From Pontederia crassipes (lineage: Eukaryota > Streptophyta > Magnoliopsida > Commelinales > Pontederiaceae): 64,000 nucleotides of DNA. The notes under the pieces were generated by a model, which saw nothing but the letters and a program-made list of their open reading frames with translations, did no database searches and had not been told where the DNA came from. The translations under genes and the position numbers were made by a program. The DNA lies in contig CM060191.1 of NCBI GenBank assembly GCA_030549335.1, positions 5,833,001-5,897,000 on the forward strand. The letters run 5' to 3'. This document shows positions 50,232-61,440 of this stretch, one piece after another; position 1 is the first letter of the stretch, and each line of letters begins with the position of its first letter.

Positions 50232-51124
50232 GGATTTAATGTTTATCATACCCAATGCGTATGATAAACATACGCATGATTTTTATCCGTCCGATCAGAT
50301 CGGACGGATGGCGTTCTCTACCCCTCCTCTCTTCTCTTTCCCCCTCCGCTCTCACTTCTCTCTTCCCCGACCACCGTCCGTCTCCAATCTTGCAGCGAGG
50401 CGACGGGCGACGGCGGCGACGAGGCGACGGCGGCGACGGCGGCGACGAGGCGACGGCGGCGACGAGGCGACGGCGGCGACGAGGCGACGGCGGCGACGAG
50501 GCGACGGCGGCGACGAGGCGAGGCGACGGCGGCGACGAGGCGAGGCGAGGCGAGGCGACGGTGGCAAGGGCAACGGCGAGGCGTGGGCTACGACGAGGCA
50601 AGGGTGACGACGAGACGCGATCCCTTCCTCTTTCTCCCCGATCCGGCGACGGCAACGAGGTGAGGGCGGACGATTGCAGGGGATCAGAGGCGAGATGGTG
50701 AAGAGGCGCGGGTGGCGAGGCGGCGAAGAGGCGCGGGCGGCGGTGAGGCGTGAGACGATCCGATCTCTCCCTCTTTCTTCCGATCCGGCGATGGCGACGT
50801 CGACGGCGACGAGACGAGGGCGGCTGCCACTCGATCGCGCACAAGAGAGAAAGATCGGCGACGACAGCCGCTGCTCCCGGCGGTCGTCTCCCTCATGGCC
50901 AGTGTCCCCGCCGTCCTCCTCCCTCACGACGAGCGTCCCCGTCGTCAGCCTCCTCTTCCTCCCCGCCATCCTCTCCCTCACGGCCAGCGTCTCCACCAGC
51001 TTCCTCTTCCGCCCCTTCCTCCGGCTGCCGCCGCTCTGCCGCCGGATGACTTGAAAGCACCCACCGTCAAATCTAAATCTGACAATGGGTTGAGGCGTAT
51101 GTTTCTCAGATAAACATTAAATTC
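50232..51124. mobile_element. Non-autonomous DNA transposon, MULE-like, GC-rich core
   Basis: The ends are inverted: GGATTTAATGTTTATC on the left, GAATTTAATGTTTATC from the right. Flanks are ATATATATA and ATATATGTA (8 of 9 match, but low complexity). Next to the left end are two hairpins: TGTTTATCATAC paired with GTATGATAAACA (50240-50270), and a perfect 12-bp palindrome arm around CCGTCCGATC/GATCGGACGG (50285-50309). The interior is a GC-rich minisatellite and Arg/Ser/Pro-rich shadow ORFs. The CCGATC/GATCGGACGG palindrome is also near the left end of the large MULE at 7084-7123, so they may be related. Confidence 0.6.
50398..50575. repeat. 17-bp GC-rich minisatellite (CGACGGCGGCGACGAGG)
   Basis: About seven near-perfect tandem copies with small insertions of CGAGG or CGACGGCGG. 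It lies inside the 50232-51124 element. Confidence 0.9.
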
Positions 51125-51908
51125 ATATATGTATATTGTAAATTATAAAAGAATAAATATGTGTGGTGACGCTTCGAATGCGAAACATGAACGTCACCCC
51201 CAAAAAAATCAAGGTGCTATTGATGGCCTTCACACTTTCCATAGCCGACAAATCTAATGATGCATAAAATTTTCAATTTATCTAAAAAACTAGTGTACGG
51301 CTTTTTAGTCAAGCAAGTAAACAATTGTAGAAACAAAACTTTATAAATATTCTATTTGAAATAGCAAAAGATGGAATTAAACAATAATACACACGTCCAT
51401 TGGAATTTGTGATAGCATACATTGTGGTGCACATACGAAATAATCATATACATATATATATATATATATAGGAATAGAGTGGTAAATGATTTTTTATTTT
51501 AAGTTATTTTATCAAATTAGTTAGAGTTAATGACAAATCAACCTTAACAATTAGTGCGTTCAGTAGTAATGTCGTATGGATCAAAGTCGTTTCTCAAAGA
51601 TATCGAAAAAATATATACAAATAGATGATATGCCACAAACCATGGTTTTCTTTTGTGTTGACAATAAATTTATTTGTAAAATGACAATCATGCACTCACC
51701 TAAAGTATTGGTAATTATATAAATGTGCGTCATTCGTGTAATGCATGCATTGTTGATTTGTTCATTCGATATTTTGACTTGGAAAAGATAGAAAAGAAAA
51801 TTTAAGTTCGAAATTTATGATATTGTAAAATATTTACTTCAAAACATTTTCTTCGGTGGGAAAAAAGTGTCTTACGATATCTATCAAAATAAGAGTAAAT
51901 TATATTAA
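51125..51908. other. AT-rich intergenic region
   Basis: No gene or element ends recognised; (TA)n at about 51450-51471. Confidence 0.5.
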
Positions 51909-52342
51909 GGGGCGTTTGATTACAGAATAAATGATAAAATATTCTCATATTCCGAGAATATTATCAAATGTGATATAGAATAGAACTATCTCGGTCAAAT
52001 CTCAAAAAGCATGAAATCATGTTGGAAAACGTAAAACCACCATTTTATTCTTGTGAAACAGAATAATTGTACTAAAATAGAAGAATACACTTTATTATTC
52101 TTTTTTAAAAATTTTCGACCGTATTTTATTTTTTTTTAAAATTCAATCATATATTATTATATAAATATTTTATATTATTATGATATTGGACACCACATAT
52201 GTATTCTAAAATATTTTAAATATAAAATATTATAATTTAAAATTTTATTCTTCGTAAACCAAACAGTATGTAGAATAAGAATATTTTTACTTTTTTGATA
52301 ATACGATATTCTTCTACTTTATTCTGCATTCAAATGTCCCCG
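51909..52342. mobile_element. Tourist/Harbinger-like MITE
   Basis: The left end GGGGCGTTTGATTACAGAAT and the right end read inward, CGGGGACATTTGAATGCAGA, are inverted. The flank on both sides is TAA (51906-51908 and 52343-52345). The 434-bp AT-rich interior has no ORF. The 3-bp TAA/TTA duplication and GGGG-CGTTTG ends fit PIF/Harbinger-derived MITEs. Confidence 0.65.
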
Positions 52343-53364
52343 TAAATGTCATTCAACTTTGACGTTTGCTAAGAAATATCATCTAATTTTAATTTGTAAT
52401 ACGAATATCTTCCATCTTTTAATTTGTTACATGAAATGTCATTTTCACATTTGATCACCCATTTTCTGGTCGCTAGGATGACGTGACGCCCACACGACAT
52501 ACTCTCTCCTCCACATGAGTTTTTAGTTGATGTGGCATTATTAAAAAAAATAATATTATTTCTCCTCCACGTCGTCTTTCCTTGTGTTGAGGCCCTTTTC
52601 TTCGTCGGCGAAGCTCGCAGTGGGGGGTCGCCCCTCGACCTTAGTCAGTGCGCGAGTCCCCCCCTCCCTGACGAAGGACCTCTTTCCTTCCGTGGGGTTG
52701 TCAGGCTCAAGGTCGGCACGCCGACGAGGTCCCCTTGCCGTGCCGTTGTCGCACCTTCGCCCACTGGAATGGAAAAATGCTTGAGTGGCGAATGTGCGAT
52801 GGCGGCACGGCAAAGGACCTCGCTGATGCTCCAACCTCGAGCCCCGCGATCTCCCCCTCCGTTTGTCGATGCGTGAAGGTGTGTGGGGGTGGAGGTGGTG
52901 GGGGGTTGCCCCCTGTGCAACCTTCATCGGCGCGTCAAGGACGGGGGGTGGTTGCCCCCTATGCAACCTTCATTGACGCGCCAAAGCGCGCGAGGGGGGG
53001 GGGGATTTGCCCCATGTGCAACTTTCATTGACGCGTCAAAGCGCGCGAAGGGGGGGAGGGGGGTTGCCCCCGTGCGACCTTTGTCAGCACCCAAAGGTCG
53101 GAAGGTCGTCGCGACCTTCGCCGACACAAGGAAGACTACGTGAAGGAGAAAAATATTATTTTATTTTTTAGTCATGTCACGTCAATTAAATGTTTATGTG
53201 GAGGAGAGAGAATATGCCGTGTGGGTCCACGTCATCCTAACAATCGAAAAATGGACAATTAGTGGTAAAAATAATATTTCGTGCAACAAGTTAAAAAATT
53301 AAGGTTGTTCGTGTTACAAATTAAATTGAAGAATATCTCTTTTTAGCAAAGGTATTTGATATAA
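52343..53364. mobile_element. Foldback-type non-autonomous element with ~270-bp inverted repeats
   Basis: About 52343-52615 and 53120-53364 are inverted copies. Matching blocks include TTTGCTAA, AATTTGTAA, AGGATGACGTG, CCACACGACATACTCTCTCC (right copy CCACACGGCATATTCTCTCTC) and TCTCCTCCACGTCGTCTTTC. Between them is a GC-rich core with tandem units. No transposase. The outer borders are uncertain because the arms diverge and a MITE abuts the left side. Confidence 0.7.
52895..53085. repeat. Tandem ~60-bp GC-rich units in the foldback core
   Basis: Three to four copies of a unit with GGTTGCCCCCTATGCAACCT, then TTCATTGACGCGCCAAAGCG, then a G-run of up to 12. The G-runs alternate with CCCC blocks. 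Confidence 0.75.
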
Positions 53365-55182
53365 GTTACCCGTCAAAATGAATAAAATAAAATTGAAAAT
53401 TTTAACTCTACAATAAAATATGTGCACGTAAATCAATTTACCAGTTATTCGTCTCTCTGTCCATATCCGTTAGATTTTTCTCATCGCCGCCTTAAATTTA
53501 GATTATATGTCAATTCACCCCATTCATGCTAGCCCATGCAATTATTTTATTTTAATTTCAAATTATACCGACCTTTCGTAAAAAATTAACTATGATAAAA
53601 TAATATATCATTTTTATATGTAGCATAATTCTAAGTAGGAATCCAATTTATCTTTATGTTAACATTTAGTAAAGAATTAACAGTGGTAAGATAATACTAT
53701 CATTTTTTTAAGATGAAAATAAAAATTAGTTTTATTATTCTGTGATTTATTTTTCTTAGCTGTAAGAATTGGGCTGCTGCTTCCGTTGCACATCCTATAT
53801 TTAAAATCTGTATCTGTTGAATACAGACGAGATAACAACCTAAAAAAAAGGTGTGCTGAACTGAATTATCACTATATCCATCCCATTAAGTTCTGTTTTT
53901 TTTTTTGCCAGGTTCCATTGCCTTATTTAGAGATTTTATATGTTTATCCACCATGCAATAATTTGCACAGTTTGACAAGGACTCATCAATTAATGTGTTC
54001 TTCTCTCCAAAGCTGATTCTTCTCCATATGCATCACCAACTCTCTCTCCCCCTTCCCTTCCCCCCTCTCTCTCCCTCTCTCTCTCGTCCAACACTAAACC
54101 AGTAAAAAAAAACATTTTTTTCACTGTTTCTCTCGCATATCTTAATTTCAAAGGGCCAAAGGTAAGGCCTTGACGCCTTGGTCTATCGATTTGTGCACGA
54201 TTTCAGCGAAAGATGTCATTTTTTTGCTCTGGGTTCTGAGTTTTGCAATCGGGGAGTTTATTTTTTCCATGACTCGATTCTGATTTCAGAAAATAGACAT
54301 ATTCTTAACTGCTTCTGGTTATGAGTTGCACAGGAAAAAATAAGAAAAATATCGGAGCTTCATAATCTGTTGGAACAATTTTAGGTCTGGAATCATTTGC
54401 TGTGCTTTCTGAGTGTCGTCGTCAGTGATATGTTTCGACTTTCGATTTTATTCCGTTGCCTTTTTTTTCTTGATTGAGAAGTTTGTGCCCAGCTTTTGGG
54501 TTTCTGATGGCTAAGGAAACCATGCACCGGTACTGGAGTTCATTATTTCTGGTTTTCTTTCTCTTTCTGACTCCATCATGACTCTCTTTTTCGTTTACAA
54601 CGAACGGGTTTTAGGATTGGTTTTGTTATTGTTTTAATATTTAGTCTTTTTAACCTCTCAAGTCGTGTATTAGATGCCATCACTACAAAAGAATGCTTTT
54701 TATTAATTGATATTTTTTATTGTTTTCCTTGTATGATAATATCAAATTTTCTGTAAGATGTTCTTTGATGATGTATGATCTCTATCTTGTCACTTTTGCA
54801 CCTTTTCGTTAATTGTTATAATTCTCATTCTTTATTTTACATATAGGCTAACCTGACAAATGTTCCCCATCGTTGATTCCTTTTTCATTTCTTATTACTG
54901 TCTCAACAATACTTGTTCCAAGTTAGTGTAGAAAAACTAATACTGTAGAAATCCTAGTTCAGATTTGGCATACTATGTCTGAAAAATCTTATCCATTTCC
55001 ATTTCGTTTTAGATAATCCATTATCAGTTTTATACCTTGTATCTCGTCCATTGATTCTTTGATGCTATCGATGTTATTTGCTTAGGCTCTGACAGTTTAA
55101 GAATTGTTCAACAGGGTGGTTCAGGCATTATTGCTAGTTAATTAAATACTTCGTTTTTTTGGAGTTTCTGAAACAAGGATAC
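53365..55182. other. Promoter, leader and leader intron of the pyroglutamyl-peptidase gene
   Basis: AT-rich to about 54000, then a CT-rich tract (54035-54085) typical of a plant leader. A donor-like AAAG|GTAAGG at about 54158 and an acceptor-like TTCAACAG at about 55114 suggest a leader intron of about 0.95 kb. No other gene is seen. Confidence 0.45.
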
Positions 55183-58064
55183 ATGGGTTCAGAAGGGCCT
55201 TCAGTAGTGACAGTCCATGTGACTGGGTTTAAGAAGTTTCATGGGGTGTCTGAGAACCCAACTGAGACCATCGTTACAAATCTGAAACAGTTCATGCAAA
55301 AGAAAGGATTGCCAAAAGGTCTTGTTCTTGGGAGCTGCAATGTTCTTGAGACTGCAGGTGAGGGGGCTCTAGTTTCACTTTATGATGTATTTGAACGTGC
55401 TGTCTCGAGGAGGGACAATGAATCATCAAACACAGGAGAAGTTATCTTGGTATGATGCTTGTTCTATTGTGTTCTTAACCCTCAACAACTTAAATTTAGT
55501 TATTCAAACAAAATGGTGGTTTGCCAAGCGTTTCTTACATCCGGACATTGTTTCTGAGTATAATTACATATTCCTTTGGGATGAGGACCTCGGAGTGGAA
55601 AATTTTGATCCTATCAAGTGAGTGCCATTTTTGTGAAACTCAACATTTACATTAAAGCATTGTCAATAAATAATGTAATATTTTTTTTTCTGTTATACTT
55701 TAAAACTCCGCCTATGTTTTATAGCCGGTCCCAAGCCTAGATAAAGGAGGAGGGTTGTGTTAGACGCCGACAGCCAGCGTAAAATCCTGTCGAATCTCAT
55801 GAACATGGATCAACGAATGCGTCGTATGATCCATGTAGTCGACCCCACCTAGTGGGATAAGGCTTTGTTGTTGTTGTTGTCGTCGATCTCTTAAGAGGGA
55901 TGTTTTAACTGACCATCTTAAATGACTTTTCCGTATAATTTCTAACACATTTTCTTGCTTTTTATTTGGGAACCTATCCATTTTGATGTTTTTAAATTCA
56001 ATACATGTTGATATGACCAAACACTGAATGTATTTTTGTGAAGAGTACCTTCTGGATGCTTTTTTGTGAAAATCTTATGTGATATTTATGAAGTGCTATA
56101 AACAATAACTATGCATGTGTCTTGTGGAACTTGGGCGACAATGACTTGTTAGTGACATCTATATTTTGGTGGAAATCTTGCTCAAGTTATCAGAGGACAT
56201 TTTGTCTTCTACCTTTTGTTAAATACATTGCTAGTCATTGTTTGCAAAGTTCTATCATGCTCATTGTTAGCAAGTTCTATAATTCATTTCCTTGTGAAGC
56301 TTTGGAGTTCTTCATTAGCAAACATCTACAAGTGCACTTCTAATCCTTTTTCTTCCGTTATCTAAATAGCTGTAGGAATTTCGTTTGAAGCTATCAGCCT
56401 ACACGATTCTCACTACCCTTACTAACCTAATAGGCATTATGAATATTTTCTTCATTTAACATTTTTCTACTTAATTTAATCCTGTTGATGTATTGTTTTG
56501 AGGAATTTGTATAATAATTTTGAACCTGGGATGTGAAACAGTTTTTCTGTGTTTTAAGCTTTGTCTTCTGATACTCATTTCGTGCTACCTTTTCTTCATG
56601 TTTTAGCTTCATTTTGGAGTTAACAGTGGGGCTTCAAGGTTTGCCATTGAGAGTCAAGCAGTCAATGAGGCTACCTTCCGTTGTCCAGATGAGTTAGGAT
56701 GGAAGCCTCAGGTTAGGCTATTCACTTGAATATAACTTTAAGTAATTTTGGACCATACTTTTCTATGATTTTAGACAAAAGTTTTGATCATTTCGTATCT
56801 TGCAGAGAGTTCCAATTGTTTCTTCTGATGGAAATATATTACGAGTTCGAGAGGTATGCTGATTTTCTTTACTGTTTACATATGTTAGCAAACTTTTGTC
56901 AAGAACAGTTTTCAAACTTTCTAAGGTTGTTAAATGCATTATTTTCTTTAAAGAAATTTGTTTTTATCATGTCAACCATTCTAAAGAATTTCCTTATCCA
57001 AGTATGGTCATTGAGTAGCTTCTGTTTCACGTCTTAGTTGTCACTATTTGATGACTTGGTGTGAAATTAGCAGTGGCATCCCTTAGATAAGTACTTTATA
57101 CAAGGTACACAGTTGTATATCCTTTGCTCCAGTCATGATGTAGCATCCATTTCCTATTTTTCTATACATTCATGTTTGCTTCTACTTTACCTTTCTGTTT
57201 TCTTTTTTCACTTAGGCCTTTGAAAGAAGTTACCTCTTGTGTCACATCAATGTTTAACTTAAATACCAATTTTCTAAGGATAACAGACATGTATACGCTC
57301 ATGAGCCGCTATTCAAGTTTGAAATAAACACATCACTCTTTTATGTGGCTGGGGCATGGAAAATACTTTTTGCTAACAAATGGAAATACTTTCTATGCCT
57401 CGTCATCCTGGGATCGGGGCAACTCAGTGAGCCTTGTAACTCAATTGCAAGGTTTTGTTATTTTTATCTGTGAAGCTGCACTCCCCAAAATAGCCATATC
57501 ATGTCTGCGGCTCATTATATATGCTTGCTTTCTTCCTTCTACTCATTGTAACCGAACTAACTAAGTTGCATTCTGTCTTTATCAACAACAACAACAACAA
57601 AGCCTTATCCCACTAGGTGGGGTCGGCTACATGGATCATACGACGTCATTCCGCATTCGTTGATCCATGTTCATGCGATTCGACAATATTGTTAAGTCCG
57701 CAGATCATACGACGTCATTCGTTGATCCATGTCCATGTTCATTCTGTCTTTATCAATGCTAATAAAATGAGTTTGTCTCAGAAAGGATCAATTCAGAACT
57801 AATTACTTTTCGTGAATTTACCAGACTTCCCTTCCGCTCGACAATATTGTTAAGTCCCTTACGAAGATGGGATACGACGTGATGCCTTCGGATGATGCGG
57901 GAAGATTCGTTTGCAACTACGTCTACTATCATTCTCTCCGCTTCGCCGAGAAGAATGGAATAAAATCTCTATTTGTGCATGTTCCCCTCTTCCTGACAAT
58001 TGATGAAGCTACCCAAATGGATTTTGTTGCCTCACTCCTGGAGGTTCTTGCTTCCTTGCACTAA
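55183..58064 (+). CDS. Pyrrolidone-carboxylate (pyroglutamyl) peptidase I-like protein
   Basis: Four exons, all phase 0: 55183-55449, 56607-56711, 56806-56853 and 57825-58064, for 219 residues, the usual plant length. The start MGSEGPSVVTVHVTGFKKFH is the first true ATG; the frame 24 bp upstream begins with TTG. Conserved blocks include HFGVNSGASRFAIESQAVNE, CPDELGWKPQ, SDDAGRFVCNYVYYHSLRFA with the nucleophile Cys (170), and SLFVHVPL with the catalytic His (192). The family removes N-terminal pyroglutamate from peptides and works in the cytosol. Intron 1 holds a sense SINE and intron 3 an antisense SINE ending 85 bp before exon 4. Confidence 0.93.
55709..55883 (+). mobile_element. Au-type SINE in peptidase intron 1
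   Basis: Same body as the L3-intron copies (TAGCCGGTCCCAAGCC, AAAGGAGGAGGGTTGTGTTA, CCTAGTGGGATAAGGC, then (TTG)n). I could not define a clear target duplication. Confidence 0.82.
57586..57739 (-). mobile_element. Au-type SINE in peptidase intron 3, rearranged
   Basis: It begins with (CAA)n and AAGCCTTATCCCACTAGG, the reverse of the SINE 3' end, and is flanked by a perfect 17-bp repeat CATTCTGTCTTTATCAA (57569-57585 and 57740-57756). The GATCATACGACGTCATTC segment occurs twice. Between the copies lies CGACAATATTGTTAAGTCC (57681-57699), which is identical to bases in the next exon. The 5' half of the SINE is missing. Confidence 0.8.
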
Positions 58065-58556
58065 TGCCTGCTTCCCAGGTCATTGCGCGAAGGAGTGTGC
58101 ACGTCAAGCTTGTCGCAAGACGAAAATGAAATAATGCATATTTATTCTGATAGTTGAGAACTTCATTGGCCACAGAAAAATGAAAGAACATCATATGGCA
58201 CAAGCAGCCTGGTGAGCATAATTGTGGTGTTTGAAACTAGAGATGCTCAGTGGGTGTAAAGTTGTTTGGTGTGGTGTCCTTCATATGTTCTTGTAATGAA
58301 ACATGTGACCTGTAAAAGAAGTTCTAATTCTTGCAATAAGTTGCTCAAATGCAGCTCCTGTTTGCTAATTGGTTGGATGAATTGGATCATGAATATCTGC
58401 TGTGTAGTCATAGCAAATAACTCTTCTAATTGGATAAATAGGATTGGATTGTAACCATAATTCAAATTACACAAGGTAAAAAAATATAATATTTTTAGGT
58501 TTTAGTATTTTATATACTCTTATTTTTATTTTCCTCATCTACTTGTAAGACCCTGC

Positions 58557-58587
<31 letters not shown>

Positions 58588-59999
58588 TTATTATATTTTA
58601 ATCAATTCTTTTCCATTCTAACCTGCACCCCCTTAATTTCCTTATGGGGACAAGCGACTTCTAAATTTCATGCCTAAAAGAAGTCAACAAATTAATAACT
58701 AAGTTGTGCCATTTTACTTTCTATTTTTTTGAATTTAATCATGAGTTAGTCAAGGTCATACTTTTTTATATATATTTAAAACATTTTTATGCTTGACATG
58801 AAATGCATGGATAATTTTTTTTAATCTTTAAATATCCTCATCTACTTCATCATCATATAAGTAATTGGCAATAGATTTTATAAGCGATTAATGATCTATC
58901 ATCATCTTTTGGTTGAGAATTATTTTTATGCATAGGTTGAACATAGGACTCTCCTCCAATCCAATAATTCAATATTATGGATTTGGTAGAATCAATGGGA
59001 CACAAAGGTGGCGGTGGACCATGCAAATTATTGAACTCGGTTGGAGTGCGATCTTATCCTTCTCATTGATCATAATTCATACATTGTATTCGGTCTTTGA
59101 AAAAAAAAACCTCATATGACAAGTGTTTTCTTTTAATAATTGACATGACCTTAGACTTTGTCGAAGAGATCACTAAGTTGTTTTCTCTAAATAAATAAAT
59201 ATCCAACTCTGAGTAAAAAAGAAAAAAAAAACTCAACGACTTTAATGAGCAATAAGAATCGAGGGATAATTCGATTTTTGAAGTTATTATCGGAAAGGGA
59301 GCAAATCTAATAAGTTAATATCATGAAATAGAAGAATGAATAATTTTGTGAAGTCGAATAGGCCACAATTATTTTAAAAGCTTACACATCTTTGGATTAA
59401 TTCAGTCCATGTGGACCATTAATTTAATAAGAACAAGTGAGATGTGAATTCAAAAGGATGTGCTAAGTATTTTTTTTTAAAATAAACAGATAGAAAAGTA
59501 ATATTTTAAATTTTATAATATTAACAAGTTTATTTTAAATATTTTTAACTTCAATCTAGCTTTTGGATAGAAGAGTTAACACCGAGAAAGTTATGATATA
59601 TTAGACTTAAAAAATGTATAACTTATGGAAGCAACACCATCAAGCTATGTCTAGTAATTGAGCTTAGAGTTTTATATTTGGGGCAAAAATTTAAAGTTAT
59701 TTTGAGAGAAAAAGGGGAAATTCTTTCAACTTCTAACATAAAAATGCATGAACAACAATATGTGTTTTGTTCAGGTAATTAAGGCAATAAATCTCGAAAT
59801 AAATGGCATCTAAAAAATATTTTTACAATAATAAAAAATTTCAATTGTCACCGATTCTAGAGATTTGCTCTGAACTAATTTAGAGATTTTTATAATAAAC
59901 ATATTAGTTGTGTCAATAAATATTTTGTATGATGATATTATCAATTTTATTAACTTAGTTGAATAAGTTTCTTCATTGTTGATCGCAACTTATCTATGT
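58065..59999. other. 3' flank of the peptidase gene and AT-rich intergenic DNA
   Basis: The peptidase 3' UTR probably runs to about 58480. (TA)n at 58557-58582. The remainder is AT-rich with no recognised gene. Confidence 0.5.
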
Positions 60000-61440
60000 T
60001 TCATCCTTCGTTGATCAAGGTGTCTCTCTTCGATTTCTTCCATAGCATGTTCGCTAGTTTGTTTTTCGAACTTTGGATTTCTTCCAAGCTTCATATATTT
60101 TTCGAGCTTCTACTTTATTTTTTTTCGACGTAGTTCTTTGTTTCTTCTTTGGTTATCGAGGTCGAGAGTTCATTATTGTCTCTGATCATTCTCGTCTATT
60201 TTCAGAGTTGATGTTTGGTCGTAATCGACAGACACATGGATTTCTTCAAGCGTTATTGCCATTTTCGGAGCTTAAGAGCCCGAGTATAATCGAAACTTTG
60301 TCTCCAGCACTACCATTCTATAGACTCATCAGATTTTCCCTTTGGGCTTTGATCGGAGCTTAACCTCCATTTATCGCTGTCATTGTCGACATCTAGAGTT
60401 TGCCGACGTTGTTATCAACAAACGGAGTTGCTTTGTTTCATCGGAGGATCCGAATTCTTATTTCCATCTCCTGTCGCATTGTCGATTGTCCACGTGCATC
60501 TTCGATTCTTCTATCTCCAAATCTGAGTGTCTGCATCCGGTGGTCTGATCTTCGATTGCTTCTTGTCGTCGTTGCCAAAGTTGTAGAGTTGCTCCTCTGG
60601 TCTTCTCCAATAGCATCAACAGATTCTTTTGCATATACTTTATACCCGATTGTTGTTCAATTTGTTGTCGGATACTCTTCTACCACTGCACAAGAGGTTT
60701 CTTCAAGTTGTTCCTCTAACTTGAGGGATCGTTGCACTATGGGTGTTGCAGGCATCTTCATTCATAGCATGCATCACAACATCAACTATTGCAACATCAC
60801 CAATAATTTGCAACTTCAATGTCTTGTTCTTCTATACAACGTCAAAGTATTCAACGATCTACACTTGCATTCAAAGTATTCGACAAAGGTTTTGCCAGTT
60901 TTACACAAAGTATTGCTTCTCCTCATTCGATGCCAAAATCGACATCTTTCACTTGATGTTCCCAGATGATCTTATGCAATCAAGCATGTGCAAGGTGTCT
61001 TAAGCATGCGCGCCAGCTTGAGCTTCTCCATTAGCCATGATTGCATCTTCATTCTTCTTTGGCAAGTGTTTGATAGATCATGTTCTATAGCCGACGTGCT
61101 TATTTCAACTCATCAATGTTCAATTTCTTCCATCGTCGAGTTGAGGGGACGTGTTGGGATATATGATTGTTAGCGTGCTTCATCTTCAACTCTAGCAAAT
61201 GTTGAGATTGTAGAGTTAGCAACAACCATCATCATCTTAGTTTTCTGTTTTATATCATGTAGAAATCTTTAGATGTAACAATCGTTAATTAGGTCATGTC
61301 TTTTTACCCTTAGTATAAATAGGTGTAGTGTCACCATGTAAAATTTAATTAATTATAATACATTTTAGTTTGAATTAACTTTCCACATCTTCCCTTTCTT
61401 CTTTCCCCTGCAATCTTCTTTCTCTTCTCCGGCAGTCTAA
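60000..61440 (+). mobile_element. Probable copia-type LTR element remnant (3' end)
   Basis: GTTGAGGGGACG (61139-61151) resembles the copia polypurine tract. It is followed by TGTTGGGATATATGATTG, a usual LTR start. Within the next 170 bp is TATAAATAGG (61314), then a leader-like end. No matching 5' LTR or polymerase domain was found upstream. The open frame at 60400-60969 has no motif I know. Confidence 0.4.
61152..61440 (+). repeat. Candidate copia LTR with TATA box
   Basis: Starts TGTTGGGATA after a purine tract and has TATAAATA at 61314-61321. The right border is not defined. Confidence 0.4.

Noticed and set aside
50236-51113. Several overlapping Arg/Ser/Pro-rich ORFs on both strands
   Set aside because: Open frames result from the 17-bp GC-rich minisatellite and its flanks; no known domain is present.
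60400-60969. 189-residue open frame on the plus strand
   Set aside because: No start context, no motif and no splice signals; it lies in a probable retroelement remnant.
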